Below are positions 25,882-35,117 of a DNA stretch of 64,000 nucleotides, one piece after another; positions within the stretch are counted from its first letter, which is position 1, and every line of letters starts with the position of its first letter. The position numbers were made by a program, and so were the translations under genes. The notes below the pieces were generated by a model. That model had not been told where the DNA came from, did not search any database, and was given only the letters and a program-made list of their open reading frames with translations. Source of the stretch: Cytophagales bacterium (GTDB taxonomy: Bacteria; Bacteroidota; Bacteroidia; Cytophagales; Cyclobacteriaceae); contig JAWPMT010000003.1 in the NCBI GenBank assembly GCA_033344775.1, forward strand, positions 1 through 64,000, in the 5' to 3' direction.

Positions 25882-27183
25882 TCAATCCGGATTATACATA
25901 TAACCCAGTGTAGCAGCGACCATTGCTTTTAAGCCTGGTAGCAACCCCGCATCATCCACGTAGAAATCGGGTGTGTGGTGCGGCGCAGCTTTGCTGGGGT
26001 CGGTGCCCTCAGGACAACCGCCTATGAAAAAGAATAAGCTGGGCACTTCTTGTGCATAAAAAGAAAAGTCTTCCGCTCCGGTGATGGCCTTGCGCAAAGT
26101 AACGTTTTCTGCACCAACCGCATTTTTAATGTAGGGGACCAGCTTCTCGGTAAGTGCAGGGTCATTGTAAGTAACCGGAACACCTTTGGTGATTTCCAGG
26201 TCTACTTTCGCACCCATACTTTCACCAATATTAGTGGCTACTCGTTGGAAGTCGGCGTGCAGTTTATTTTGCATGTCTACATCGAGCGTTCGAATGGTTC
26301 CGATCATTTCCACTTCTTCAGGGATGATGTTGTTTCTGACGCCACCACGGATCAGGCCGGCTGAAATGACCGCAGCTTCCTTGGTCAATTCCGTATTACG
26401 GCTGATGATGGTCTGAATGCCGTTGATGATCTGTGCGGCCGTTACAATTGGATCTACTCCCGCCCAGGGAGCTGAGCCATGTGTTTGCGCTCCTTTGATC
26501 TTCATGACCCACCGATCTGCAGCAGCTAACGTGCCTCCGGGCTTGTAGGTGATTTTTCCTACAGGGGTCTGTGAATTGATGTGCAGACCGATCATGACAT
26601 CTACATCCGGATTTTTCATTACGCCTTCTTTGACCATCAGCCCTGCGCCGCCTTCTTCACCGGGAGGAGCTCCTTCTTCTGCAGGTTGGAAGACAAATTT
26701 TACGGTTCCGCGAAGGTCATTTTTCATGGAAGCAAGGACTTCCGCCGCACCCATCAGAATAGCCACATGGGTATCGTGACCACAAGCATGCATGACACCT
26801 ACTTTCAGACGATTGTAAGTCGAAGTAGCTTTAGACGCCCAGGGGATGTCCACACGTTCTGTTACAGGAAGTGCGTCCATGTCTGCACGCAGCCCTACCA
26901 CAGGTCCTGGTTTTCCGCCTTTTAATACACCTACCACGCCAGTTTTGGCCACGCCCTCCTGTACTTCTATTCCGAGGCTTCGGAGGTGTTCAGCTATTTT
27001 CTTTGCCGTATTGAATTCCCGGTTAGACAATTCCGGGTTTTGATGAATATCGTGACGCCATTCAATGACCTTACTTTCTGTTGAAGTCGACAGATCCATG
27101 GCTTTTTTTGATACTTTCGATGGCTGTGCATCAACCACCGTCCATACAATAACTAGGTAAAATATTGATATAAACTTTCTCAT
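25882..27183 (-). CDS. Exported M20-family amidohydrolase
   Basis: A 433-residue enzyme with a signal peptide (1-19). It has the M20D (hippurate/IAA-amino-acid hydrolase type) motifs in order: RHDIHQNPELS, LRADMDALPV, HACGHDTH, FQPAEEG, GLHIN and a C-terminal HHTPDFYVDD. The Cys, His and Glu residues of these motifs bind the two metal ions. It should cleave an N-acyl amino acid or similar amide in the periplasm or outside the cell. The family is broad, so the substrate cannot be named. It is transcribed alone and ends in a clear terminator. Confidence 0.93.
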   Translation of the reverse strand: MRKFISIFYLVIVWTVVDAQPSKVSKKAMDLSTSTESKVIEWRHDIHQNPELSNREFNTAKKIAEHLRSLGIEVQEGVAKTGVVGVLKGGKPGPVVGLRADMDALPVTERVDIPWASKATSTYNRLKVGVMHACGHDTHVAILMGAAEVLASMKNDLRGTVKFVFQPAEEGAPPGEEGGAGLMVKEGVMKNPDVDVMIGLHINSQTPVGKITYKPGGTLAAADRWVMKIKGAQTHGSAPWAGVDPIVTAAQIINGIQTIISRNTELTKEAAVISAGLIRGGVRNNIIPEEVEMIGTIRTLDVDMQNKLHADFQRVATNIGESMGAKVDLEITKGVPVTYNDPALTEKLVPYIKNAVGAENVTLRKAITGAEDFSFYAQEVPSLFFFIGGCPEGTDPSKAAPHHTPDFYVDDAGLLPGLKAMVAATLGYMYNPD

Positions 27184-27394
27184 GATGATTGAAAGTTACT
27201 CGATTTTCAATTTTAACCTCATTCCAATTGAATAATCCATGTAGAACGACTTCAGCGCGTCACTTTTGATACTTAGCGGACTGAAATTCATTCGACTTCT
27301 CATTAAAAACCTTCCTGGTTATGCTGGCATATTTGTGTGCTGTGCACCTAAAATAAGAGTAGCATTATTACTTGAACTGTGTTATTATCGCAAT

Positions 27395-28012
27395 GTGATT
27401 GTACAGGTTTTTCTGATTTCCGGACTGATCAGCTTTTTCGGAACGATCCCTCCGGCGACGATCAATGTTACCGTGCTTCAATTGGCACTCAAGAACCGTG
27501 CAAAACAAGCGGTGGCACTAGCAATAGGTGCGGCCATTATCGATAGCTTTTATGCCGGATTGAGTGTAAATATTGCCGCCTATCTGGAGCAACACCTGGC
27601 TTTTTCCAATTCGTTTTTCCTGATTGCAGCACTGGCATTGCTGGTGCTAGGCACCATTTCCTTGTCTGGTAAGTTCAAACCGGAAGTAAAAGCCCTTGAA
27701 AAACAATCTAAAATAGGGTTGGGGCAAGGCTTGCTATTGGGACTGTTCAATCCACTGGCCATGCCTTTTTGGCTTGGATGGATATCTGTCCTTCAGATGA
27801 ATGGCTGGATCGATGTGGAAGGTTACAATTATTGGGGATTCATCTTAGGTGCGTTCGTAGGGGAAGTGAGTTTGCTTATGATCGTTGTTCGGGTAGGGGA
27901 ACGCTTTACCAAAATTGCAGAGAACAGATTGTTGGTCAATATCATCCCCGGAGCCGTATTAGTCATACTTGGCATTGTCAACTTGATCAATTGGTTCTCC
28001 TTTTACTGGTAG
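27395..28012 (+). CDS. LysE-family (threonine/RhtB-like) exporter
   Basis: From the GTG at 27395 the product has 205 residues and begins directly with the first membrane helix (VIVQVFLISGLISFFGTIPPA). Five or six helices follow. The pattern of helix 1 with its PP-A-T motif, and the later GLFNPLAMPFWLGW segment, fits the LysE/RhtB superfamily of amino-acid or metabolite exporters. The open frame extends to an ATG at 27266, but the extra 43 residues contain no family-like sequence, so the shorter start is preferred. The substrate is unknown. It converges with the lipoprotein triplet with a single base between stops. Confidence 0.85.
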   Translation: MIVQVFLISGLISFFGTIPPATINVTVLQLALKNRAKQAVALAIGAAIIDSFYAGLSVNIAAYLEQHLAFSNSFFLIAALALLVLGTISLSGKFKPEVKALEKQSKIGLGQGLLLGLFNPLAMPFWLGWISVLQMNGWIDVEGYNYWGFILGAFVGEVSLLMIVVRVGERFTKIAENRLLVNIIPGAVLVILGIVNLINWFSFYW

Positions 28013-28013
28013 C

Positions 28014-28451
28014 TTAAATGGTGAGAGTGAGGGTACTGGGGCCAGCCAATAAAACCACATGACAACAATCGTGACCTACGAGAAATGAATATTGTAGTGC
28101 CAACTGCCCATTGATATAACCCGTCAATTGTAGGCAATGCCCTTCTCTGGGTAAAAAGTCCGTCATGTAGTCCGCCGCGATCACATACCCAATTTCAGGT
28201 TCAACAGTTTGATCCACTGCAAGTACTTCTCCAGAGTCCAGGTCTCTCAGTTCAGTTTCATCCAGGATGACCGGTTCTCCATCCTCATCCACTACGCTAA
28301 CTCTGATCACCGAATAAAAGAGTTGACAGACGATTTCATCGGGGCAGGGATCCGGAGCGCCAATTTCCTCGTTGCATGAGGATCCTATGAGTGGTACGAT
28401 TTTAGGATCAGCTTCGTCCGTGTCCGAGCAACTCATGCCGATCACAAACAA
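28014..28451 (-). CDS. Lipoprotein of the CCH triplet (copy 3) with an irregular start
   Basis: A paralogue of the two genes upstream, with the same plan: a Cys cluster after the lipobox, two conserved beta-rich blocks and a final VGHDCCHVVLL motif. The frame back to the preceding stop holds only about 12 residues of hydrophobic leader (EPIFALLFVIGMSC) and no ATG; TTG at 28451 or a CTG a few codons upstream are the only candidates. Its signal peptide therefore has no basic start. Either a rare start codon is used or the 5' end has decayed. An extra Cys-rich insert (SSCNEEIGAPDPCPDEIVC) sets it apart from the other two. Confidence 0.55.
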   Translation of the reverse strand: MFVIGMSCSDTDEADPKIVPLIGSSCNEEIGAPDPCPDEIVCQLFYSVIRVSVVDEDGEPVILDETELRDLDSGEVLAVDQTVEPEIGYVIAADYMTDFLPREGHCLQLTGYINGQLALQYSFLVGHDCCHVVLLAGPSTLTLTI

Positions 28452-28535
28452 TAGGGCAAATATTGGCTCCAGTTAATTAAGGTTGATATTACTGGATAAA
28501 AACTTTTGAACTTCTATCCGGTAATTTAAGACAAT

Positions 28536-28925
28536 TTATAACTGAATGGTGGTGTCTCCTTCCAACAGTAAAATGTGGCAACAGTCGGCTCCCACCAGGA
28601 ATACCTGACGCAGTACCTCCTGGCCATTGATGAACCCGACAAGTTCTAATTGCTGGCCACCACTCGGAAGGTCATGGCGCATAGAGTCGTCCGCGATAGG
28701 GTAGAAATCTCCCGATTCCCATTCCAGATTAATGGTTTCATTGGTCTGGAGGTTGGTTACAGTAAACTCATCGAAAATGACGCGTGTTCCGTCGCTGTTC
28801 AGCACTTCAACCAGGATGGATCGGAATTCAGTGGTACAAACAAGGTTTCCTGAGCAGTCGTTATCATCATTCCCACAACTGATCAGGAACATTACAAAAA
28901 AAAATAGTAGGCTTAAGCGTTTCAT
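28536..28925 (-). CDS. Lipoprotein of the CCH triplet (copy 2)
   Basis: From the ATG at 28925 the 129-residue product has a lipoprotein signal (MKRLSLLFFFVMFLISC). The mature part has CSGNLVC, a beta-rich region with TNLQTNETINLE and FYPIADDSM, then LVGFINGQE and ADCCHILLLEG close to the C terminus. This start leaves one base after the stop of the upstream copy, while a longer start would overlap it. It belongs to a three-gene tandem family that I cannot name. The conserved Cys pairs may form disulfides or bind a metal. Confidence 0.75.
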   Translation of the reverse strand: MKRLSLLFFFVMFLISCGNDDNDCSGNLVCTTEFRSILVEVLNSDGTRVIFDEFTVTNLQTNETINLEWESGDFYPIADDSMRHDLPSGGQQLELVGFINGQEVLRQVFLVGADCCHILLLEGDTTIQL

Positions 28926-28926
28926 A

Positions 28927-29316
28927 TCAAAGCGATAGTTCAACAGTTGTATTTCCTTCTAATAAAATGACGTGGCAGCAATCATGTCCGACGACATAAA
29001 TTTCCCTAATGACTTCTTCGCCATTTAATATGCCGACAAATTCTATGCGTTGACCACCCCTGGGGATTTCATTGAGCATGGAATCATCGGCGATAGGATA
29101 GCTATCCAGGCCTGGTACGCTTTCCAGGTCGATGGCAGTTTCAGTATCTAAATTCGTCGCTGTAAAAGAATCCAGGGTCACGGATTCCCCATCCGTGTCT
29201 ACGACGGTGATCAGTACGGTTCGGAATTCCTCGGTACAAACCAGGTTGCCATTACAGTCGTCTTCGTTGCAGCTTACTGCTACTATTCCAAGCAACAGTA
29301 AAAAAAAGTATCTCAT
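28927..29316 (-). CDS. Lipoprotein of the CCH triplet (copy 1)
   Basis: A 129-residue lipoprotein (lipobox AVSC at residues 13-16) and the first gene of the triplet. Like copy 2 it has a short Cys pair (DDCNGNLVC), then TNLDTETAIDLE, SYPIADDSM, FVGILNGEEV and HDCCHVILLEG. Similarity with copy 2 is high over the full length, so the pair arose by tandem duplication. The function is unknown; a small extracytoplasmic beta-sandwich is a fair guess. A hairpin lies in its leader at 29340-29359. Confidence 0.75.
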   Translation of the reverse strand: MRYFFLLLLGIVAVSCNEDDCNGNLVCTEEFRTVLITVVDTDGESVTLDSFTATNLDTETAIDLESVPGLDSYPIADDSMLNEIPRGGQRIEFVGILNGEEVIREIYVVGHDCCHVILLEGNTTVELSL

Positions 29317-29339
29317 GTGTTAAAAAATTAATTGATTTA

Positions 29340-29359
29340 GGCAAGGCAAAAGCCTTGCC
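29340..29359 (-). other. Perfect hairpin in the 5' leader of the lipoprotein triplet
   Basis: GGCAAGGC (29340-29347) pairs with GCCTTGCC (29352-29359) around an AAAA loop, 23 bases upstream of the first ATG of the triplet. Its place suggests a role in mRNA stability or translation control. It could also be the terminator of an unseen short transcript, as an AT-rich tail follows on the minus strand. Confidence 0.5.
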
Positions 29360-29500
29360 AAAGTCCAATAACATGTAAGGAAGATTACATTTTAACTTAA
29401 ATTTTTCCCTTCTGCGAAACATTTTTCTTGCCTATACGCTTGGATAATTATAAAAAATTACCCTTTGGTATTTTCGTAACCATCTAATAGCTAGGAAAGT

Positions 29501-29683
29501 ATGAAAATTCAAGATCTAGAAATTATCCAGAAAGTATTGGGATTATCTCCCGAGGACCAGTCTGAAGTATTGAATTACATTGAACATATCTCAAAAGTGA
29601 GAGAGCTAAATGCGCATGCACAACATCAGGAGCAAGGCCTCCGAGAGATCCAGCAAGCCTTCACCTCGCAACTTACTTTTTAA
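29501..29683 (+). CDS. Small soluble protein of 60 residues, unknown function
   Basis: The ATG at 29501 follows AGGAAAG, an unusually clear ribosome-binding site for this genome. The peptide is largely helical and charged, with LGLSPEDQSEVLNYIEHI in the middle, which recalls short DUF2281-like and antitoxin-like helical proteins, but no partner toxin is present. The stop overlaps the end of hutG on the other strand by 4 bases. It may be a real small gene; codon use is ordinary. Confidence 0.5.
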   Translation: MKIQDLEIIQKVLGLSPEDQSEVLNYIEHISKVRELNAHAQHQEQGLREIQQAFTSQLTF

Positions 29684-30618
29684 GACCATTTGTTCATGAC
29701 CTCATCAGTGAGGTAAGCAGCCATTTTTGCGGTTTGCTGTTCGCGATCGTAGTGTGGATTCAATTCAGCGATATCCATACTGATCAGTTTTTTGCTTTCA
29801 GTGATCAAGTGCAAGAAGGGGATAATTTCCTGAAAGGTAAATCCATTTACAGTAGGTGCACTGACTCCAGGACACAGACTCATATCAAATCCATCCAGAT
29901 CTACAGTGAGGTATAAATAGTCGATGGAAGCGATAAAATGTTGAACGAGCGATTGTGAGTCCTTGTCTGCCATGCTGTTCCGTTCAATCACCAATACGTC
30001 ATTTTCCTTCGCTGTGTCGAATAGTTTTTTGGTGTTTCCGCTTCGCTGAATGCCAATGCAGCAATAATTAAAATCATCTTCTTCCTGAGCAATTTGCCAG
30101 AAAGGCGTACCTGAAGAAGGATGTTCCTTTACCTCTCGTAAATCAAAATGAGCATCAAAATTGATGATCCCAATCTTCGCTTCATTCCCTAGTGCTTTTC
30201 TAATGCCATTGAAATGGCCATAAGCAATATCATGTCCTCCGCCTATAACCACCAACTGCTGTTTTGCCAGCAAAGCCTTAGCTACAATTTCTGAAAACTG
30301 GGCTTGTGTCGATCCGAGATTAGCATCATGACAAGTGATATCTCCCAGGTCATGAATGGCGGCAATATCATGTGCAGCCAGATTGGCAAGTGCTTTTCTA
30401 AATGCTTGCGGCCCATCTACGGCACCTACTTTCCCTTTATTTCTGCGGACACCTTCGTCACAGGCATAACCTAAGAGGCTAAATCCCGGGCCGTAGTTAG
30501 GTAATTGATGAATGTGTATTGGCTTCACGATCTGGTGCACGCGATACTGACTGATATCAGTTTGACTGTCAATTCGGCCGGTCCATATACTGGAGTCTGT
30601 TAACTGGTACCTATCCAT
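29680..30618 (-). CDS. hutG: Formimidoylglutamase HutG (arginase superfamily)
   Basis: From the ATG at 30618 the product has 312 residues. The ureohydrolase metal motifs are present: GGGHDIAYGH, NFDAHFDLR and DLDGFDMSL. It should hydrolyse N-formimidoyl-glutamate to glutamate and formamide, the last step of histidine breakdown. The chosen ATG overlaps the hutI stop by 8 bases; a start at 30648 would add ten poorly conserved residues. Position behind hutI in a hut operon supports HutG over agmatinase or arginase. Confidence 0.92.
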   Translation of the reverse strand: MDRYQLTDSSIWTGRIDSQTDISQYRVHQIVKPIHIHQLPNYGPGFSLLGYACDEGVRRNKGKVGAVDGPQAFRKALANLAAHDIAAIHDLGDITCHDANLGSTQAQFSEIVAKALLAKQQLVVIGGGHDIAYGHFNGIRKALGNEAKIGIINFDAHFDLREVKEHPSSGTPFWQIAQEEDDFNYCCIGIQRSGNTKKLFDTAKENDVLVIERNSMADKDSQSLVQHFIASIDYLYLTVDLDGFDMSLCPGVSAPTVNGFTFQEIIPFLHLITESKKLISMDIAELNPHYDREQQTAKMAAYLTDEVMNKWS

Positions 30619-31837
30619 GGATTCGGGTTCCGTTTTTCCAGGTGCCAACGGGTTTCATTTGGCCCTGATAATATAAGATGTCACGATAGTCCGAAGTTGG
30701 AAAAGCAACCAGATCACCCATTTTGCCTGGTGTTAATTGGCCGCGATCCGTAAGGCCTAAAGCTGCAGCAGCTCTAAAGGTTAAACCTGCGAATGTTTCA
30801 GCTGTACTCAGCTTTTCCATGGTACTCAGAATAGCTGCCTGAGTAAGAAGGTCCCCCATTGGAGCCGATCCGGGATTCCAGTCACTGGCGATGGCCAGAC
30901 AGCCTCCTTGGTCCAATAATTGTCTTGCGGGTGTAAAAGGGCACCCCAAACCCAGTGAAGCACCGGGTAAGGCAGTGCCAATTACATCACTTTTGGCTAA
31001 TCTTAAAATATCTTTTTCAGTACTAGCTTCCAGATGGTCTACACTTCGAACGCCGACATTAACACCCAATTCGCTACCGCAGCTACTGAACTGGTCTCCA
31101 TGAATAGTGAGGTCAAATCCCATTGACTTGGCAGTTTCCAGATAGGGCTGACTTTCTGCTACAGTAAATGCCCCTTCTTCTGTAAAAATGTCGATCCGCT
31201 GCGCTAATGATTCTGCTTTGACGGTGGGGAGCAAATCTGACAACATTAATGTCAGGTATTCTTGATTAGTGCCTGGGAAATCTCTGGGTTTGGTATGTGC
31301 CGCCAGACAAGTTGCGACCAGCTCAATTGGAGTAGATTGCTGCGCCTTCTGGATCGTACGAAGCATTTTCAATTCCTCTTCTACCGAAAGACCATAACCA
31401 CTTTTCACTTCACAGGTGGTAATGCCGTACAGGATTTGACGAGATATACGCTGGAGCATTCCTTCCAGCAAGTCATTGGCGGAAGCCGCTCTGGTATGAG
31501 TTACGGTATCCCAAATGCCTCCGCCAGCTTTTGCGATCTCCAGGTAGCTTTTGCCGGCGATGCGCATAGCATAGTCTCGTTCCCTTGTGCCTCCAAAACA
31601 AATGTGTGTATGACTATCTATGAGGCCCGGAAGTGCAACCATAGGGCTGGTGATCTCTTCCAATTCATCAAAATCTCCCGATTTCAATTCGGCCCATGGA
31701 CCCACCTGGACAATTACTTCATCATCGACGAGTATACCTCCGTATTCAATGACCTCCAGTTCATCGTCTTTTATCGCACCCTTTAGTACAAGACCTTTCA
31801 GAGTGACCAATTGCTGAAATGGACCAATCAGCTTCAT
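30611..31837 (-). CDS. hutI: Imidazolonepropionase HutI
   Basis: A 408-residue amidohydrolase-superfamily enzyme with HTHICFGG near residue 75, the SGYGLS segment, TIHGDQF and the late [10 protein letters not shown] metal site. It opens the imidazolone ring to give N-formimidoyl-glutamate. The length is normal. Its start overlaps the end of hutU by 4 bases and its end overlaps hutG by 8, so the operon is translationally coupled. Confidence 0.96.
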   Translation of the reverse strand: MKLIGPFQQLVTLKGLVLKGAIKDDELEVIEYGGILVDDEVIVQVGPWAELKSGDFDELEEITSPMVALPGLIDSHTHICFGGTRERDYAMRIAGKSYLEIAKAGGGIWDTVTHTRAASANDLLEGMLQRISRQILYGITTCEVKSGYGLSVEEELKMLRTIQKAQQSTPIELVATCLAAHTKPRDFPGTNQEYLTLMLSDLLPTVKAESLAQRIDIFTEEGAFTVAESQPYLETAKSMGFDLTIHGDQFSSCGSELGVNVGVRSVDHLEASTEKDILRLAKSDVIGTALPGASLGLGCPFTPARQLLDQGGCLAIASDWNPGSAPMGDLLTQAAILSTMEKLSTAETFAGLTFRAAAALGLTDRGQLTPGKMGDLVAFPTSDYRDILYYQGQMKPVGTWKNGTRIHG

Positions 31838-33504
31838 AGGATCAAGTCATGTTTTTTACCAACAGTTACCGCTTCTTCATAGCCTGCATCCATGTGTCGG
31901 ATCACACCCATGGCCGGATCATTGTGGAGCACACGTTCAATGCATCTTTCGGCACGATCTGTACCATCCGCAAGGATTACAACACCTGCGTGCTGGGAGT
32001 AACCAATCCCAACGCCACCACCGTGATGGAAAGAAACCCAGGTAGCGCCGCCGCCTGTATTGGCCATCAAATTCAATAGTGGCCAATCGGAAACTGCATC
32101 CGATCCATCTTTCATGCCTTCTGTTTCTCGGTTGGGAGAAGCCACAGAACCACAGTCGAGGTGATCTCTTCCGATTACAATCGGGGCTTTGACTTTTCCA
32201 GTCCTGACCAGGTCATTGAAGATTTTTCCGGCTTTCTCTCTTTCTCCGAGGCCTAACCAGCAAATACGGCAGGGCAGTCCTTGAAAAGCGATCTTTTCTT
32301 TCGCCTGGGTTAACCAATTGATCAGGTGCGTATTCTCGGGAAATGCTTCCATCAGTGCCTGATCAGTGACATAAATGTCCTCAGGGTCTCCTGACAAAGC
32401 CGCCCATCGGAACGGACCCTTACCTTCGCAGAACAATGGACGAACATAGGCAGGGACAAAACCTGGGAAGTCAAAGGCATTGGGTTCACCACCTTCTTGT
32501 GCAAAAGCCCGCAGGTTATTGCCATAGTCGAAGGTTATGCTGCCACGTTTTTGCATTTCCAGCATGAATCCTACATGTCGCGCCATGCTTTTGATGGATT
32601 TGGAGCGATAGGCCTGAGGATCGTTAGCTCGTAGTGTCTCCGCTTCTTTGAGAGAAATGCCATGCGGTACGTATCCATAGATCGGGTCATGAGCAGAAGT
32701 CTGATCTGTAAGTACATCCGGGATGATGTTATCCTGAAGCAATCTTTCTAATACATCACCAATGTCACCAACCAATCCAACGGAAAGTGCTTCTCCTTTT
32801 TCCTTAGCAACCATTACCCATTCGACGGCTTCTTCATAAGAATGGGTCATTTTATCGATATAGCGTGTGGCAATCCGCTTTTCTATCCGGGCAGGATCAA
32901 TGTCTACGCCCAGAAATGCAGCTCCGGCCATGGTCCCTGCCAAAGGCTGAGCACCACCCATTCCTCCCAGGCCACCGGTTACCAATAGTTGGTGTTTTAG
33001 GGTACCGCCAAAATGTTGCCGGGCACAGGCAGCAAAGGTTTCATAGGTTCCCTGCAAGATGCCCTGGCTTCCAATATAGATCCAGCTTCCGGCCGTCATT
33101 TGACCATACATCATCAAGCCTCGATCTTTCAATTCATTGAAGTGGTCCCAATTGGCCCATTCAGGAACGAGGTTGCTGTTGGCGATCAGCACACGTGGAG
33201 CCTCGGCATGTGTTCTGAGGATTCCTACCGGTTTTCCGGATTGTACCAGCAAGCTTTGGTCATCTTCCAGGTTAAGCAGGCACTCGATGATCTTTTCCAG
33301 GGACTCGCGATTTCGGGCAGCTTGCCCCGTTCCGCCATATACTACCAGGTTTTCCGGATCTTCGGCCACATCAGCATCCAGGTTATTGAGCAGCATGCGC
33401 AAAGGCGCTTCGGTTTGCCATGACTTGGCATTCAGCGTTGTTCCAGTTGGAGCCTGATAACGGGGATGAGCAGCGTATTGCTCAATAAATTTCGTATAAG
33501 TCAT
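31834..33504 (-). CDS. hutU: Urocanate hydratase HutU
   Basis: The 556-residue protein is the right length for urocanase. Recognisable parts are [15 protein letters not shown] near residue 52, the Gly-rich NAD-binding [12 protein letters not shown], and the C-terminal [15 protein letters not shown]. The enzyme uses tightly bound NAD to hydrate urocanate to imidazolone propionate. It begins 23 bases before the stop of hutH, an overlap consistent with a tightly packed operon. Confidence 0.97.
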   Translation of the reverse strand: MTYTKFIEQYAAHPRYQAPTGTTLNAKSWQTEAPLRMLLNNLDADVAEDPENLVVYGGTGQAARNRESLEKIIECLLNLEDDQSLLVQSGKPVGILRTHAEAPRVLIANSNLVPEWANWDHFNELKDRGLMMYGQMTAGSWIYIGSQGILQGTYETFAACARQHFGGTLKHQLLVTGGLGGMGGAQPLAGTMAGAAFLGVDIDPARIEKRIATRYIDKMTHSYEEAVEWVMVAKEKGEALSVGLVGDIGDVLERLLQDNIIPDVLTDQTSAHDPIYGYVPHGISLKEAETLRANDPQAYRSKSIKSMARHVGFMLEMQKRGSITFDYGNNLRAFAQEGGEPNAFDFPGFVPAYVRPLFCEGKGPFRWAALSGDPEDIYVTDQALMEAFPENTHLINWLTQAKEKIAFQGLPCRICWLGLGEREKAGKIFNDLVRTGKVKAPIVIGRDHLDCGSVASPNRETEGMKDGSDAVSDWPLLNLMANTGGGATWVSFHHGGGVGIGYSQHAGVVILADGTDRAERCIERVLHNDPAMGVIRHMDAGYEEAVTVGKKHDLIL

Positions 33505-35044
33505 AATACTCTGTTTTGAACTGAGGGAATTTTTCGATGCTCACCATATTCGTAAGCTCTCTCGAAGTAATGATGGCTAATGCCTGATTGATATCCGCTG
33601 AGAAAACCCGATCCTGATCAGCATGATCAATGTGTTTTCTGATAGTGGCGTGAATGGCTTCCAGTACCTCTCCAGACTTTAAAGGTCTTCTGAAATCGAA
33701 CGCCTGCGCGGCACACAACAATTCAATGGCCAGGATCTTTTCCAGGTTATTGATGATTTTCAAGGCTTTTCGTCCGCTGATGGAGCCCATGCTTACATGA
33801 TCCTCCTGGCCCAGCGAAGTAGGTATGCTATCTGCACTTGCCGGATAGACCAAACTCTTGTTTTCACTGGCCAAAGCCGCACTGGTGTATTGACAAAGCA
33901 TAAATCCGGAGTTGATGCCCGTATCCTTCATTAGCAATTTTGGCAGTCCTTCCAGTCCTTCAAGTGCCAGATAAATACGACGATCGGAGATGTTGCCAAG
34001 TTCGGAAGCGGCCAGGGCAGCATAATCCAACGGCAAAGCCAGTGGCTGTCCGTGGAAATTGCCTCCGCTGATGGTCAGCTCTTCATCAATGATGACCGGA
34101 TTATCGGTGACAGCATTTAATTCAGTTTCCACCAGTTCTTTCAAATGGAGCCAGGCAGTTCTTGAGGTGCCATGAACCTGTGGAATGCACCTTAAGGAAT
34201 AAGGGTCCTGTACCCGGTCGCAGTTTTCGTGCGAATGCAAGATCTCCGAATCCTCCAGCATACTATGGATGCGCTGAGCAACATGCAGGTTCGCCGTGAA
34301 GGGCCGGACTTGATGCAACTGTTTCAAAAAAGGCTTGATCGAGCCCATCAGCGATTCGATCATCATGGCACCGATCAGATCCGCATGGTCCAGGCAATTG
34401 TACAGTCGCTCAACGACCAAAGTGGCATGGGCGGCGATGAACTGCGTTCCATTGATCAACGCTAGTCCTTCCTTAGGCCCTAATGATAAAGGTGCTAACT
34501 CATGGTTAGTGAGAACCGATGCCGGATCTGCTTCGATATCTGCGATCCAAACTTTTCCAAGACCTATCAACGGAAGGAACAAGTGTGCAAGTGGTGCGAG
34601 ATCTCCGGAAGCGCCAACAGAACCTTGTTCAGGCACACAAGGAACCACATCATTTTCAATGTGCCAAATGATCCGTTCAAGCAAACCCAATGAGACACCA
34701 GAAAAACCCTGGGCCAGGGAATGTGCTTTGAGGATCAACATGATCTTAGACAATTCCTTAGAAATGTAATTACCGACTCCCACGGCATGACTCCTTAGGA
34801 TGTTTTCCTGAAGGATCTGGGTATTTTCTTTTGAAATGATGGTATTGCACAAGGGGCCGAAACCCGTGTTGATTCCATAAACCACTTTTTCAGCTGCGAC
34901 AATGTCCGAAACGATTTCAGTACTGTGCTGAACTTTTTGTACGGTTTCATGGTGCAATACGCCTCGTTTCGAACCTCGTGCCAGATCCAGCACTGTGGAT
35001 ACGGTCAGAAAGTCTTTTCCGTAATGAAATACACGTTGATTCAT
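33482..35044 (-). CDS. hutH: Histidine ammonia-lyase HutH
   Basis: From the ATG at 35044 the product has 520 residues. The Ala-Ser-Gly triad that cyclises into the MIO electrophile is A145-S146-G147 in [10 protein letters not shown]. It removes ammonia from histidine to give urocanate, the first step of the pathway. A TTG 15 bases upstream is also open, but the ATG is preferred. It is the first gene of hutH-U-I-G, read away from the LysR gene at 35118. Confidence 0.97.
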   Translation of the reverse strand: MNQRVFHYGKDFLTVSTVLDLARGSKRGVLHHETVQKVQHSTEIVSDIVAAEKVVYGINTGFGPLCNTIISKENTQILQENILRSHAVGVGNYISKELSKIMLILKAHSLAQGFSGVSLGLLERIIWHIENDVVPCVPEQGSVGASGDLAPLAHLFLPLIGLGKVWIADIEADPASVLTNHELAPLSLGPKEGLALINGTQFIAAHATLVVERLYNCLDHADLIGAMMIESLMGSIKPFLKQLHQVRPFTANLHVAQRIHSMLEDSEILHSHENCDRVQDPYSLRCIPQVHGTSRTAWLHLKELVETELNAVTDNPVIIDEELTISGGNFHGQPLALPLDYAALAASELGNISDRRIYLALEGLEGLPKLLMKDTGINSGFMLCQYTSAALASENKSLVYPASADSIPTSLGQEDHVSMGSISGRKALKIINNLEKILAIELLCAAQAFDFRRPLKSGEVLEAIHATIRKHIDHADQDRVFSADINQALAIITSRELTNMVSIEKFPQFKTEYYDLYEIY

Positions 35045-35117
35045 GGCAGTAACAATCAATTGAGGTACAAAATAATTAGGTAGTTTTGATAACTGGAAAT
35101 ACCAATTTGTATAGTGA
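35045..35117. promoter_or_regulatory. Divergent hut/LysR control region
   Basis: Only 73 bases separate the hutH and LysR start codons, so both promoters and any operator must fit here. The region is AT-rich and contains the dyad AAAT-N4-ATTT at 35097-35108. LysR regulators usually bind such A/T-rich dyads (T-N11-A type) between divergent genes, so this is a plausible operator, not a proven one. Confidence 0.5.

Noticed and set aside
27266-27394. N-terminal extension of the LysE transporter
   Set aside because: The 43 extra residues lack LysE-like sequence; GTG at 27395 begins right at the first helix.
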